Source: Streptomyces sindenensis (lineage in GTDB: Bacteria > Actinomycetota > Actinomycetes > Streptomycetales > Streptomycetaceae). From it: a stretch of 64,000 nucleotides of DNA. Position numbers and translations under genes: made by a program. Positions within the stretch are counted from its first letter, which is position 1. Each line of letters begins with the position of its first letter. The notes beneath the pieces are model-generated. The model saw only the letters and a list, made by a program, of their open reading frames with translations, was not told where the DNA came from and did no database searches. The stretch spans positions 51,091 to 115,090 of the forward strand of contig NZ_BMSG01000025.1 in assembly GCF_014649035.1 (NCBI RefSeq). Direction: 5' to 3'. Below are positions 8,151 through 15,903 of this stretch, piece after piece.

Positions 8151-8232
8151 CACGGGTGTCCCTTCGCCGCAGGAAGCACCACCATGCACGACGGGACCGA
8201 ACGGGCACCAGAGGGCCTCGACCCGGGCGACG

Positions 8233-8991
8233 TTACGCGTCGAAGTCGTACTCCAGGACGTACGCGGCGGCGTCGAGCACCATCTCGTTGACCTCCACCA
8301 CACGCCCCTCTTCCGCGAAGGCAGTCCGACAGATGAGCATGACGGGCGTCCCGGCCGGAAGACTGAGCTTCGCCGCCTCCTCGGGCAACGGCATGCGTGA
8401 GCGGATCTCTTCCCGGAAGTGGACCGGGCCGTAACCAAGTTCGGCCAGCCGAGCGTAGATCCCGCCGGGCCCTGTGTCCGGCTGAGTGATCGCTGAGCCC
8501 TCTACCAGAGATGCCGGGAGGTACGAGGTCGAGAGCAGTACGGGTTTGCCGTCCAGCACGAACCGGCGGCTCCTCAGCCAGACCCGCTCACCTTCTTCGA
8601 GACCGAGCACGCGCGCCACGTTCTCCGAGGCGGCCCCGTCGCGGACTTCCACCTGGTCAACTGTCAGGTCCCGATCCCCGAGGTCGGCATCCCAAACGGA
8701 ACGTCCAGATCCCCACTGCTCGCGCATCAATCGCGGAATCCCACGGCGCCTCAGCGGTTGGAAAGCCCGTACAAAGACTCCGACACCTTTCCGCGCTTCC
8801 GTCAGGCCTTCACTCTGGAGCACACCCAAGGCTTGCCGGGCCGTCATGCGTGCAACGCCGTACTGCGACATGAGGTCGTTCTCACCCGGGAGGCGCGCCC
8901 CAGGCTCCAATGCCCCTGACTGGATCTCTGCCTTCAAGGCTTTCGCGATCCGCTGGTACTTGGGCTCACGGCCAGTGGCGTCGGTAGCCAT
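8233..8991 (-). CDS. GntR/HutC-family transcriptional regulator
   Basis: 252 residues. An N-terminal winged HTH (YQRIAKALKAEIQSGALEPG, LPGENDLMSQYGVARMTARQAL, EGLTEARKGVGVFV; ~12-76) is followed by a UTRA effector domain (~95-245; LEEGERVWLRSRRFVLDGKPV, LICRTAFAEEGRVVEVNEMV). This architecture represses target promoters and releases them on binding a small ligand. It resembles regulators of Streptomyces integrative elements (KorSA type) as well as metabolic HutC repressors. The 42-bp palindrome at 9171-9212 upstream is the obvious autoregulatory and divergent operator. DUF397 lies immediately downstream on the same strand. Confidence 0.9.
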   Translation of the reverse strand: MATDATGREPKYQRIAKALKAEIQSGALEPGARLPGENDLMSQYGVARMTARQALGVLQSEGLTEARKGVGVFVRAFQPLRRRGIPRLMREQWGSGRSVWDADLGDRDLTVDQVEVRDGAASENVARVLGLEEGERVWLRSRRFVLDGKPVLLSTSYLPASLVEGSAITQPDTGPGGIYARLAELGYGPVHFREEIRSRMPLPEEAAKLSLPAGTPVMLICRTAFAEEGRVVEVNEMVLDAAAYVLEYDFDA

Positions 8992-9052
8992 CTACGGGTT
9001 CCTCTCCTCTCCAGGCAGCCTAGTCGCGCAAGGTACTCGCGCGACATCCGGG

Positions 9053-9123
9053 AGGCCGCGCGAGTCGCTTCACTCGCCTGACCTGGGCATTGTGCGTGAA
9101 GCGTGAGTCGACTCGCGCGGCCT
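9053..9123. repeat. Large inverted repeat in the gntR leader
   Basis: Arms 9053-9067 and 9109-9123 are perfect 15-bp complements (AGGCCGCGCGAGTCG), extended inward by CTTCAC 9068-9073 / GTGAAG 9096-9101. It lies between the palindromic operator and the gntR start, within what would be the gntR 5' untranslated region. It could be an attenuator or terminator-like structure, or a second regulator site. Confidence 0.6.
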
Positions 9124-9170
9124 GCCTCACCCCGTCGGCGATGCAGAGCTGAGCCAGCTCCAACAGCCGC

Positions 9171-9212
9171 GTTGACATCTCTAGAGATCTAGAGTTCTCT
9201 AGAGATGTCAAC
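9171..9212. promoter_or_regulatory. 42-bp palindromic operator with divergent promoters
   Basis: Perfect 16-bp arms (GTTGACATCTCTAGAG and its complement) flank the 10-base centre ATCTAGAGTT, itself another CTAGAG copy. Each arm contains a TTGACA -35-like hexamer pointing inward, so it can drive gntR (minus) and the 9276 gene (plus). CTAGAG-rich palindromes are plausible GntR sites. Sequence is direct; binding is inferred. Confidence 0.7.
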
Positions 9213-9275
9213 GCGAGTGGTGACTTAGAAGCGCCACGCTCGGCAGCCGTGCTGCGCCGACACGAGGAGCGATCG

Positions 9276-9536
9276 ATGTACGGCGAGAACTTATGCCCGA
9301 ATAACCAGGAGCCCTCCGACCTCCCCGCCCTCGGAACCCTCCTGGTCGACACCAGCCGCGCCGACCGCGTGGGCGAGTTCCGGGGGCCCGCCGGCCCCTA
9401 CTGGTCGCTGAGGCCCGTCGGGGGCGGTGCGGAGTGGGAGGCCGAGCCCCGCCACGTACGCCCCGCGCTCCTCATAGAGCAGCTCCGCGCCCGTACCGCA
9501 CGGCTCAACGCCCGCAGCCGGGGTGAGGTCCTGTGA
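9276..9536 (+). CDS. Small conserved Streptomyces protein, unknown function (TTA codon)
   Basis: 86 residues. The ATG at 9276 follows a strong GAGGAG ribosome site. The core reads LGTLLVDTSRADRVGEF, GPYWSLRPVGGGAEWEAEP and VRPA, a compact beta-rich module followed by a short helix (LIEQLRARTARLNARS). I recognise this as a recurrent small Streptomyces family that often sits near HTH regulators, without known function. Codon 6 (9291-9293) is TTA, the rare leucine codon read by the bldA tRNA, so translation may depend on developmental stage. It is transcribed divergently from gntR across the palindromic operator. Confidence 0.75.
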   Translation: MYGENLCPNNQEPSDLPALGTLLVDTSRADRVGEFRGPAGPYWSLRPVGGGAEWEAEPRHVRPALLIEQLRARTARLNARSRGEVL

Positions 9537-9585
9537 ATCCGGACCGGCATCCGCATCCCGCCCACGACGGACCCGGGCCGTCCGC

Positions 9586-9969
9586 ATGAGGCGCGTGACG
9601 GAATACGCCGCAGAGGTCACCGTCTCCAACGGGCAGCGGTGCGCCACCCTCGGCGGGGTCGTCGTACGCAACCGGCGGCTCGCCCTCCTCTGGCTCCGGC
9701 GGCAGGCGCTCCGCCTGGCCAACAGCCATGGGCTGCCCCTCACCCCCGAGCCCGTACGGCTGTCGGCCGGCGAGGACGTACGGCCGGTTCACTTCCACGG
9801 CTCAAACGCGCCCGAGGAGTTGCGCCACTGGGCCACCCACGGCCCGCACCAGGACCACGCGATACGGGCCCTGGAGGCCGGGTTCCCCGCGCTGTTCACC
9901 GTCTCCGATCCCGCCGTCGGGCTGAGCCTGACCCTCGCCGGGTGGCACAGCCACCCCGCCGACCGATAG
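9586..9969 (+). CDS. Hypothetical protein, 127 residues
   Basis: Starts at ATG 9586, 49 bases after the previous stop. The N-terminus is beta-rich (VTEYAAEVTVSNGQRCATLGGVVV), followed by a basic helix (RNRRLALLWLRRQALRLANSHG) and a His-rich second half (VHFHGSNAPEELRHWATHGPHQDHAIRALE). No signal peptide or membrane segment. I do not recognise the family. Position and spacing suggest co-transcription with its neighbours from the GntR operator. The ribosome site is weak, and a GTG at 9523 overlapping the previous gene is an alternative start. Confidence 0.6.
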   Translation: MRRVTEYAAEVTVSNGQRCATLGGVVVRNRRLALLWLRRQALRLANSHGLPLTPEPVRLSAGEDVRPVHFHGSNAPEELRHWATHGPHQDHAIRALEAGFPALFTVSDPAVGLSLTLAGWHSHPADR

Positions 9970-9997
9970 CCCCCGACACGAACCGGAGGTGAACCCC

Positions 9998-10396
9998 GTG
10001 CTCCAGTGCACCGCCGTCACCCTTCTCCCTCCCGATGCCGTGCTGCGGCTCACCACCCCCGAAGCGGACAGCTCCGCAGACCCCGAGCCCTACGTCCTGT
10101 GCGAACTCGGCGAGCACCACGACCAACGAACCGAGCACGCCGCCTACCTCCGGCCCGGCCGAACGCCCGACTCACCGGCCCTCTGGTTCTACTGGACCGG
10201 CAGCGGCCCCCAGCGCACCCACCGGGCCGAGACCGCGCCCTGGTGCCCCGCCGTCCTGCGCCGGCTCGACTCCGGACTCGTACGGCGGTGCGCGCTCTTC
10301 GACCACCACACCGCAGCCCACTCCTGGGACGTGACCGACCCGCTCGGCGACCTGATCGCGGAGCAGTTCGTCTCCGGCGACTCTCCCGAAGGGTGA
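9998..10396 (+). CDS. Small Cys/His-containing protein, first of a tandem paralogue pair
   Basis: 132 residues from GTG 9998, chosen because GGAGG sits 8 bases upstream and because the sequence then aligns with the next gene: LQCTAVTLLPPDAVLRL against NQCTAVALLPPPEHVLAL. Shared features are CELGEHHD, an aromatic W-x-W strand, APWCPA, C-A-L-F and HSWDVTDPL. The conserved Cys and His pairs suggest a zinc- or metal-binding fold, by inference only. No signal peptide. Part of the putative 9276-11321 transcription unit. Confidence 0.65.
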   Translation: MLQCTAVTLLPPDAVLRLTTPEADSSADPEPYVLCELGEHHDQRTEHAAYLRPGRTPDSPALWFYWTGSGPQRTHRAETAPWCPAVLRRLDSGLVRRCALFDHHTAAHSWDVTDPLGDLIAEQFVSGDSPEG

Positions 10397-10406
10397 CCCC
10401 GCAACC

Positions 10407-10778
10407 ATGAACCAGTGCACCGCCGTCGCACTGCTGCCCCCGCCGGAGCACGTACTCGCCCTCTCCGCCCCCGAAGACCACCGCCCCGAGGCCGGGCACG
10501 TCCTGTGCGAACTCGGCGAGAACCACGACGGCGACCACTGCGCGATGCTGTGGGACGAGGGCGGACGCCCCGGAAGCGCCGTCTGGATCCGGTGGAACCG
10601 GGAGCGCGCCCGGCTCCTCCCGCTCCCCTGGTGCCCCGACCGCGACCCCCACAACACCGACGACGCCTGCGGACTCTTCGCCGGACACCCCTCCGGACAC
10701 AGCTGGGAGATCACCGACCCCACCGACGAAGCCATCACCCGGCATCTGGCCCGACAGCACCCCCACCTGTTCCGATAG
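10407..10778 (+). CDS. Small Cys/His-containing protein, second of the tandem pair
   Basis: 123 residues, ATG 10407 with a GAAGGGTGA ribosome site spanning the previous stop; only 10 bases separate the genes. It is collinear with the preceding protein: NQCTAVALLPP, VLCELGENHDGDHCAML, LPLPWCPD, CGLFAGHPSGHSWEITDP. Conserved Cys/His positions (CELGEN/H-HD, PWC, CGLF, GHSW) mark the common core, while N- and C-termini diverge. It appears to be an old duplication, since DNA similarity is limited to the motifs. Function unknown. Confidence 0.65.
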   Translation: MNQCTAVALLPPPEHVLALSAPEDHRPEAGHVLCELGENHDGDHCAMLWDEGGRPGSAVWIRWNRERARLLPLPWCPDRDPHNTDDACGLFAGHPSGHSWEITDPTDEAITRHLARQHPHLFR

Positions 10779-10856
10779 GCGGAGCCGGAGAACCTGAGCA
10801 GGACATCGCCAGGGTTCCGACTGACATCGTCCGGCGCAGGAAGGAATGGCGGGAGA

Positions 10857-11321
10857 ATGGGGCCGGTGAACACCCAGGTGAGGAAACGTATTTCGGCGTA
10901 TGCCATCGCCGTGCGGGATGGCCGGCTGTTGTTGGCCAGGTTGTCGGATGCCTCGCCCGTCTTCATGCCAGGGCTGTGGCACCTGCCCGGTGGGGGCATC
11001 GATCCGGGCGAACAGCCCGTCGAGGCGCTGGCCCGCGAACTCCTGGAAGAGACGGGCCTTGAACTGGTCGAGGCTCACCTGCTCGACGCGAGGACATACT
11101 CGGCCCGGAGAAACGGGGTGAGTTGGAGCCTGACCGCGTTGTTCTACGCGGTGGCTCTCGGGGAAGGGACACCCACGGTGACCGAGGTGGACGGTTCCAC
11201 CGAGGCGGCGGTATGGGTGCCTCTCGCTGACGTACGGGACGACACGGTGCTTTCACCTGCCGCTGCCGACGCCACGCGCATGCTGGATCGCGCCAAGGCA
11301 GCCTTCACAGGCATACGTTGA
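10857..11321 (+). CDS. Nudix hydrolase
   Basis: 154 residues with an intact Nudix box: GGGIDPGEQPVEALARELLE followed by ETGL, matching G-x5-E-x7-R-E-U-x-E-E-x-G-U. The glutamates bind Mg for hydrolysis of a nucleoside diphosphate linked to another moiety. Upstream, LWHLPGG is the usual lead-in strand; downstream, WSLTALFYAVALGEGTP and STEAAVWVPLADV complete the fold. Start ATG 10857; GTG 10866 three codons on is an alternative. It is the last gene of the small-protein run, possibly the only enzyme in it. Substrate cannot be told. Confidence 0.9.
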   Translation: MGPVNTQVRKRISAYAIAVRDGRLLLARLSDASPVFMPGLWHLPGGGIDPGEQPVEALARELLEETGLELVEAHLLDARTYSARRNGVSWSLTALFYAVALGEGTPTVTEVDGSTEAAVWVPLADVRDDTVLSPAAADATRMLDRAKAAFTGIR

Positions 11322-11353
11322 TGGCTTCGCGGCACCAGCGACCCACGCCACGG

Positions 11354-11857
11354 TCATAAGGGATCGAGGCCCTCGTAGGGGTGCCGGGCGTTCCAGCGCC
11401 GCTGTTCCAGGGTCCGCTCCACCGCCTCACGCAGCGGGCCTTCCCGCTTCGCGCGTTCCTCCTCCTGCCGGGCCTCCGCGCGCCGCCGCTCGACCAGATC
11501 CCGCCGGGCGCGGCGCACCGCCGCCTCCCTCCACCTGGCCATCGGCCACCACAGCAGTCCGGTGGGGCGCACGGTTCCGCCCGGATCGACTCCCAGGCCC
11601 ACCCACACGTCACGTGCGTACCCCTTGACCTGACCTGATTCCTTCAACTCCCGCAGCCGGGCGAGCACCTCCTCCTCCGTGACACACTCCCCGGGGGCGT
11701 GGAACTCGGTCAACCGCGGCCGCGCACGTACGCGTACCGCCTCGACGGCGTCGGCGATCTCCTCCAGGGACGACGGACACGCCAACGACTCGACCACGGC
11801 CAGGACTTCCTGCCTGCATGTCTCCAACGCGCCACCCCCGCTTCGGTGTCCCAGCAC
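11354..11857 (-). CDS. Hypothetical protein with charged C-terminal helix
   Basis: About 167 residues from GTG 11857; TTG 11827 (behind GGGGGTGG) and GTG 11872 are also possible, so the start is uncertain. An N-terminal part contains SLEEIADAVEAVRVRARPRL and TEEEVLARLRELKESGQVKGY, which looks like a small winged-helix-type domain. The middle has DVWVGLGVDPGGTVRPTGLLWWP. The tail is a long charged helix (RARRDLVERRRAEARQEEER). Not recognised. It is divergent from the TPR-like gene at 11997. Confidence 0.5.
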   Translation of the reverse strand: MLGHRSGGGALETCRQEVLAVVESLACPSSLEEIADAVEAVRVRARPRLTEFHAPGECVTEEEVLARLRELKESGQVKGYARDVWVGLGVDPGGTVRPTGLLWWPMARWREAAVRRARRDLVERRRAEARQEEERAKREGPLREAVERTLEQRRWNARHPYEGLDPL

Positions 11858-11996
11858 ATCACGCGCGCGCACTGTCCCACGGCCGTGAAGGAATCGTTTA
11901 CGGAACCTTCCCCGTGGCCGGCATGGGCGTGCACGCGGGCGTGGCCTCCTGCACCACCACGCCCCCTGTGTCAGTGGCCACCCATACAGTCGGCAC

Positions 11997-13352
11997 ATGA
12001 ACATAGATGATCTTGACTGGCAAATACGCACGAACGGCGGGGTCAATCCACGGCTGGTCAAGCTCCTGCTGGAGCGCGGCGAGTTGGACGTACTGATCAA
12101 GGCTGCGGGCGAAAGAGCCGAGTGGTTCTGTGCGGAGGCGGCGGCGCGGGAACTGTGCAAGGCCGGCGAGTTCGAACGGGCTCTGAACGTGCTGAAGCCG
12201 TTCGTCGAGGCCGGCTGGAGGCCAGCGCGTTGGGAGGCTGCCGACGTCCTGCTGCATCTGGGCCGGGTGGACGAGGCGCTGGACGTGGCCCGCCCTGACG
12301 ACGTGACGCAGGCACCGGAGCATGTGTGCCGCAACTTCGCCGAGGTGCTGGTCAAGGCCGGAAAAGTGGACGAGGCGATCGAAGTTCTGGTTCCCCATCT
12401 GGATCGGGGGTGGTTGCTGTCGGCCCTGGTCGAGCTGACCGCAGGGCAGGGCCGCGACGAGCTCGTACTGGAACTGATCGCACCGAGAGCCGAGAAGGTC
12501 CGCACCGCTCGGGCGGAGGGCCGGTGGAACTGCGAGCCCAGCAACGCGCAAGAACTACAGGCACAGGTTCTGGAGAGGTCGGGCCGCGCCGAGGAGGCCG
12601 TACGGGTTCTGGGTGGTGATATCGCCGACGACCGCTACCTGACGCAGAACACCCTCGAAGCGTACGCCGAGCTCCTCCAACGACAGGGGCGCATGGAGGA
12701 GCTGCGCGTGCTGGGTACCGGGAAACACTCGCACACCGTCCTGCGGTACTACGCCAGAGCTCTCGAAGACCGCGGGCGGGCGGAGGAGGCCGAGACGGTC
12801 CTACGGCGGTTCATCGCCACCGCCGAACACCCGGGCCGCTTCCACTGGCCGCTGATCGAACTGCTGAGCCGCCGGGGCAGGCTGGACGAGGCGGTTGAGG
12901 TGGGACGCCCCACGTTCGACGCCGACGACGCCTGCCTTCTCGAGGGCGTCCTCCACCTCCTCCACGAGGCGGGGCGCAACGACGACGCCGTGACGATCCT
13001 CGACGAGCGCGACGCCGAGTTCGTCGAGGAACACCCGTCCTGGTTCCGCATGAACCGGCTGTGGCTGCTGGGCGAGGCCGGCAGGTACGAGGAGGCCCTC
13101 GCCTACGCCGCGACCGTACCGGCGGGCATGTACGGGCTGACAGCCACCACTGCGTGGATCCTGGAACAGTCCGGAAGCGTCGACGAAGCCCTCGCGCTGC
13201 TCCGGTCCGACGCCGAAGTCTCTGCGTGGGAGGTTGCGGAGGTGTTGATCAGGCAGGGACGCGCCGCCGAAGGAATCAGCGACATGCCCTCCCTGGCCGA
13301 GCTCCACGAGGCCGACCGCCGCCGCAAGGCCGCTGTCCGGGCCACCGCATAG
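11997..13352 (+). CDS. Tetratricopeptide-like repeat protein
   Basis: 451 residues composed almost wholly of helix-turn-helix repeats: AARELCKAGEFERALNVLKP, VLLHLGRVDEALDVARP, EVLVKAGKVDEAIEVLVPHL, QVLERSGRAEEAVRVLGG, ALEDRGRAEEAETVLRRFI, ELLSRRGRLDEAVEVGRP, LLGEAGRYEEALAYAATVP and ILEQSGSVDEALALLRS. Spacing is ~33-45 residues, with G-R-x-x-E-A at each turn. There is no catalytic domain, membrane segment or signal peptide, so it is probably a scaffold. The opening MNIDDLDWQIRTNGGVNPRL is distinctive. The divergent unknown gene upstream could be a partner. Confidence 0.75.
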   Translation: MNIDDLDWQIRTNGGVNPRLVKLLLERGELDVLIKAAGERAEWFCAEAAARELCKAGEFERALNVLKPFVEAGWRPARWEAADVLLHLGRVDEALDVARPDDVTQAPEHVCRNFAEVLVKAGKVDEAIEVLVPHLDRGWLLSALVELTAGQGRDELVLELIAPRAEKVRTARAEGRWNCEPSNAQELQAQVLERSGRAEEAVRVLGGDIADDRYLTQNTLEAYAELLQRQGRMEELRVLGTGKHSHTVLRYYARALEDRGRAEEAETVLRRFIATAEHPGRFHWPLIELLSRRGRLDEAVEVGRPTFDADDACLLEGVLHLLHEAGRNDDAVTILDERDAEFVEEHPSWFRMNRLWLLGEAGRYEEALAYAATVPAGMYGLTATTAWILEQSGSVDEALALLRSDAEVSAWEVAEVLIRQGRAAEGISDMPSLAELHEADRRRKAAVRATA

Positions 13353-13383
13353 CCACCGACCGTCATTCCCTGGGAGGGTGGCC

Positions 13384-13524
13384 GTGCGCGTCTTGAGCTG
13401 TGTACGTGCCCGATCGGCCGGGACGCTGATCGAACGCTCGGCCTTCTATATCACCGCCGACGGGCCGGGGCCGGCCCTCGACGACTTCCGCGAAGCCTTG
13501 AGCCACCTGGGCGAGGCCGCATGA
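13384..13524 (+). CDS. Small hypothetical protein, 46 residues
   Basis: Starts at GTG 13384 with GGGAGG upstream, 31 bases after the TPR-like gene stop, and ends exactly at a 17-bp terminator. Translation: MRVLSCVRARSAG, then TLIERSAFYITADGPGPALD, then DFREALSHLGEAA. Codon bias fits coding DNA. No family recognised; it could be the remnant of a longer gene. Its ribosome site and position against the terminator are the main support. Confidence 0.45.
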   Translation: MRVLSCVRARSAGTLIERSAFYITADGPGPALDDFREALSHLGEAA

Positions 13525-13562
13525 GGTGTGGGCCCGGATCAGGGATGATCCGGGCCCACACC
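13525..13562. terminator. Perfect 17-bp hairpin terminator
   Basis: Arms GGTGTGGGCCCGGATCA / TGATCCGGGCCCACACC with a GGGA loop, starting on the base after the small ORF stop. It also faces the convergent DUF6243 gene. Confidence 0.85.
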
Positions 13563-13589
13563 GTCGTACGGACATCTACCGCTCAGGCG

Positions 13590-13826
13590 TCAGCTCCGCG
13601 CGTCCCGCTCGGCAGGTGCGGCGGTGTCAGCCGGCTCGGCGGCGGGCGCGGGGTTCGCCGCCTGGGCCTCCGCCCGCTCGCGCATCTTGCGGACCAGTTC
13701 CTGCTTCTTGTCCTCGGCGACCTTGCGGTCGGCGACGCGCGCGGAGCCCGCGCCCTGCTGGTCGGCGCGGGACAGCTTCTTGCGCTGTCCGCCGACGCCG
13801 AGAAGGTTGTTACGGCTCTTGGCCAT
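13590..13826 (-). CDS. DUF6243-family small protein
   Basis: 78 residues, ATG 13826. The opening MAKSRNNLLGVGGQRKKLSR followed by ADQQG is the signature I recall for DUF6243, a small highly conserved Streptomyces family. The middle is a basic helix (VADRKVAEDKKQELVRKMRERAEAQ) and the tail is Ala/Pro-rich and disordered. Very basic overall; nucleic-acid binding is possible but unproven. Monocistronic by position. Confidence 0.8.
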   Translation of the reverse strand: MAKSRNNLLGVGGQRKKLSRADQQGAGSARVADRKVAEDKKQELVRKMRERAEAQAANPAPAAEPADTAAPAERDARS

Positions 13827-14039
13827 GGTGTTCTCCCCTACGGAAGGTGAAGTGAGTCAGGTGAAGGTGATCGGGGCCCGTCGCGCCGGGCCCCGGATCG
13901 CGGCGGGGTGTGCGCACCCGCCGCGCTCTCACTCGTAGATCTGGAAGAACGAAGACATGCGGAAACCGTACCCCGCCCCCCGAGCGCCCCGCACCACGTT
14001 TTCCGGCCGCCCGGGGGTCTCGGGCGGCCCGGGGAGGGC

Positions 14040-14243
14040 TCAGGCCGTCGGGTCGACCGTCGCCTGGTGCGCCTCCGCCAGGTGCTCCTCGGCCTTGAGC
14101 CAGGGCAGGAACTGCGCCGAGCGCCGCCAGGCGCAGGTGGAGCAGGACAACTGGCGGGTTACTCCCGACTTCCGTACCTGCACGACGTGTTCACGGCCGT
14201 GCTGGTCCCATCTGCTGACCTTGCTGGTGGTGATCGACGGCAT
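14040..14243 (-). CDS. Small putative zinc-binding protein
   Basis: 67 residues, ATG 14243. The sequence QVRKSGVTRQLSCSTCAWRR then SAQFLPWLKAEEHLAEAH contains C-x2-C and, after a helix, H-x4-H, a plausible single zinc site. It lies downstream of the glyS terminator on the same strand, so it is probably transcribed separately. I have no function for it; the Cys/His spacing is the only functional hint. Confidence 0.6.
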   Translation of the reverse strand: MPSITTSKVSRWDQHGREHVVQVRKSGVTRQLSCSTCAWRRSAQFLPWLKAEEHLAEAHQATVDPTA

Positions 14244-14293
14244 GGCGTACCTCCCGGAACGGCGGCGGGGGCTCCGGTGGACCGTACGACGAA

Positions 14294-14323
14294 GCCCCCG
14301 GTTCCGTACCCGGAACCGGGGGC
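14294..14323 (-). terminator. glyS terminator
   Basis: Perfect 12-bp stem GCCCCCGGTTCC / GGAACCGGGGGC with a 6-base loop, 20 bases past the glyS stop. Confidence 0.85.
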
Positions 14324-14343
14324 CTCACGCACGGACGCGGGTG

Positions 14344-15726
14344 TCAGCAGCCGAGCAGACGCGCACCCAGGTACGCCTGGATCTGGTCCAGCGAGACGCG
14401 CTCCTGCTTCATCGTGTCGCGCTCGCGCACGGTCACCGCGTTGTCGTCGAGGGTGTCGAAGTCGACGGTGACGCAGAACGGGGTGCCGATCTCGTCCTGG
14501 CGGCGGTAGCGGCGGCCGATGGCGCCGGCGTCGTCGAACTCGATGTTCCAGTTCTTGCGCAGGTCGGCCGCCAGGCCCTTGGCCTTCGGCGAGAGCTGCG
14601 CGTTGCGGGACAGCGGCAGGACGGCGACCTTGACCGGGGCCAGGCGGGGGTCGAGGCGCATCACGGTGCGCTTCTCCATGACGCCCTTGGCGTTGGGGGC
14701 CTCGTCCTCGACGTAGGCGTCGAGCAGGAACGCCAGCATCGCGCGGCCGACACCGGCCGCGGGCTCGATGACGTACGGCGTCCAGCGCTCCTGGGCCTCC
14801 TGGTCGTGGTAGCGCAGGTCGGTACCGGAAGCCTCGGAGTGCGCCTTGAGGTCGTAGTCGGTGCGGTTGGCCACACCCTCCAGCTCGCCCCACTCGCTAC
14901 CGCCGAAGCGGAAGCGGTACTCGATGTCGGCGGTGCGCTTGGAGTAGTGGGAGAGCTTCTCCTTCGGGTGCTCGTACCAGCGCATGTTCTCCTCGCGCAT
15001 GCCGAGGTCCGTGTACCAGTTCCAGCGCTGGTCCATCCAGTACTGCTGCCACTCCTCGTCCTCGCCCGGCTTGACGAAGAACTCCATCTCCATCTGCTCG
15101 AACTCACGGGTCCGGAAGATGAAGTTGCCCGGAGTGATCTCGTTCCGGAAGGACTTGCCCATCTGGGCGATGCCGAACGGCGGCTTCTTGCGCGAGGTCT
15201 GGAGCACCTGGCCGAAGTTGGTGAAGATGCCCTGGGCGGTCTCGGGGCGCAGGTAGGCGACCGAGCCGGAGTCCTGGGTCGGGCCGAGGTGGGTGGAGAG
15301 CAGACCCGAGAACTGCTTGGGCTCGGTGAAGGTGCCCTTGTTGCCGCAGTTGGGGCAGTTGAGGTCGGCGAGGCCGTTGACCGGCGGCTTGCCGTGCTTC
15401 TCCTCGTACGCCTCCTCCAGGTGGTCGGCGCGGTAGCGCTTGTGACAGGAGGTGCACTCGGTCAGCGGGTCCGAGAAGGTGGCGACGTGACCGGAGGCGA
15501 CCCAGACCTCGGGGGCCAGGATGACCGACGAGTCGAGACCGACCACGTCCTCGCGCGCGGTGACCATGTAGCGCCACCACTGACGCTTCAGGTTCTCCTT
15601 CATCTCGACGCCCAGCGGCCCGTAGTCCCAGGCGGCCTTCTGGCCACCGTAGATCTCACTGCAGGGGTAGACGAAGCCACGGCGCTTGCTCAGGCTGACG
15701 ATGGTGTCGATCTTGTCGGCGGCCAC
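14344..15726 (-). CDS. glyS: Glycine--tRNA ligase
   Basis: 460 residues, the usual length of the dimeric alpha2-type class II enzyme. It charges tRNA-Gly with glycine. Motifs visible: RGFVYPCSEIYGG at the N-terminus, motif 2 region GKSFRNEITPGNFIFRTREF, a motif 3-like AAGVGRAMLAFL, and a C-terminal anticodon-binding domain (APVKVAVLPLS...). Two Cys pairs, TECTSCHKRY and NCPNCGNKG, form a zinc-binding insertion. GTG 15726 is preceded by GAAGAGAG. It is divergent from znuA with about 175 bases between. Confidence 0.97.
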   Translation of the reverse strand: MAADKIDTIVSLSKRRGFVYPCSEIYGGQKAAWDYGPLGVEMKENLKRQWWRYMVTAREDVVGLDSSVILAPEVWVASGHVATFSDPLTECTSCHKRYRADHLEEAYEEKHGKPPVNGLADLNCPNCGNKGTFTEPKQFSGLLSTHLGPTQDSGSVAYLRPETAQGIFTNFGQVLQTSRKKPPFGIAQMGKSFRNEITPGNFIFRTREFEQMEMEFFVKPGEDEEWQQYWMDQRWNWYTDLGMREENMRWYEHPKEKLSHYSKRTADIEYRFRFGGSEWGELEGVANRTDYDLKAHSEASGTDLRYHDQEAQERWTPYVIEPAAGVGRAMLAFLLDAYVEDEAPNAKGVMEKRTVMRLDPRLAPVKVAVLPLSRNAQLSPKAKGLAADLRKNWNIEFDDAGAIGRRYRRQDEIGTPFCVTVDFDTLDDNAVTVRERDTMKQERVSLDQIQAYLGARLLGC

Positions 15727-15865
15727 GGTGCTCTCTTCATACGACGATGACGAACGGCGAAGGGCTCAGGGTACCGGCGTGCGCACCCCCGGTATCAAAT
15801 CGGTAGGGGGCGTGCGGGGTCCCGCGGAGCCGTCTCGTGATCTTCCGGGCATCTCATCAGCCTTG

Positions 15866-15903
15866 TTGACAATCGTTTCCACATTTGTTGAAAATGACTG
15901 TCA
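15866..15903 (+). promoter_or_regulatory. znuA promoter with two Zur-box-like sites
   Basis: TTGACA (15866-15871), an 18-base spacer and GAAAAT (15890-15895) form a plausible promoter placing the transcript start at or next to ATG 15903. Two 15-mers resembling Streptomyces Zur boxes overlap it: TGACAATCGTTTCCA (15867-15881) and TGAAAATGACTGTCA (15889-15903). Binding there would block polymerase. The zur gene lies at the end of this operon. Confidence 0.75.

Noticed and set aside
9020..9178. 52-codon frame on the minus strand starting inside the 42-bp palindrome
   Set aside because: No ribosome site, no recognisable family, and it overlaps the large inverted repeat; kept only as part of the operator finding.
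13929..13958. 9-codon frame MSSFFQIYE on the minus strand near glyS
   Set aside because: Too short, no ribosome site or leader-like codon run.
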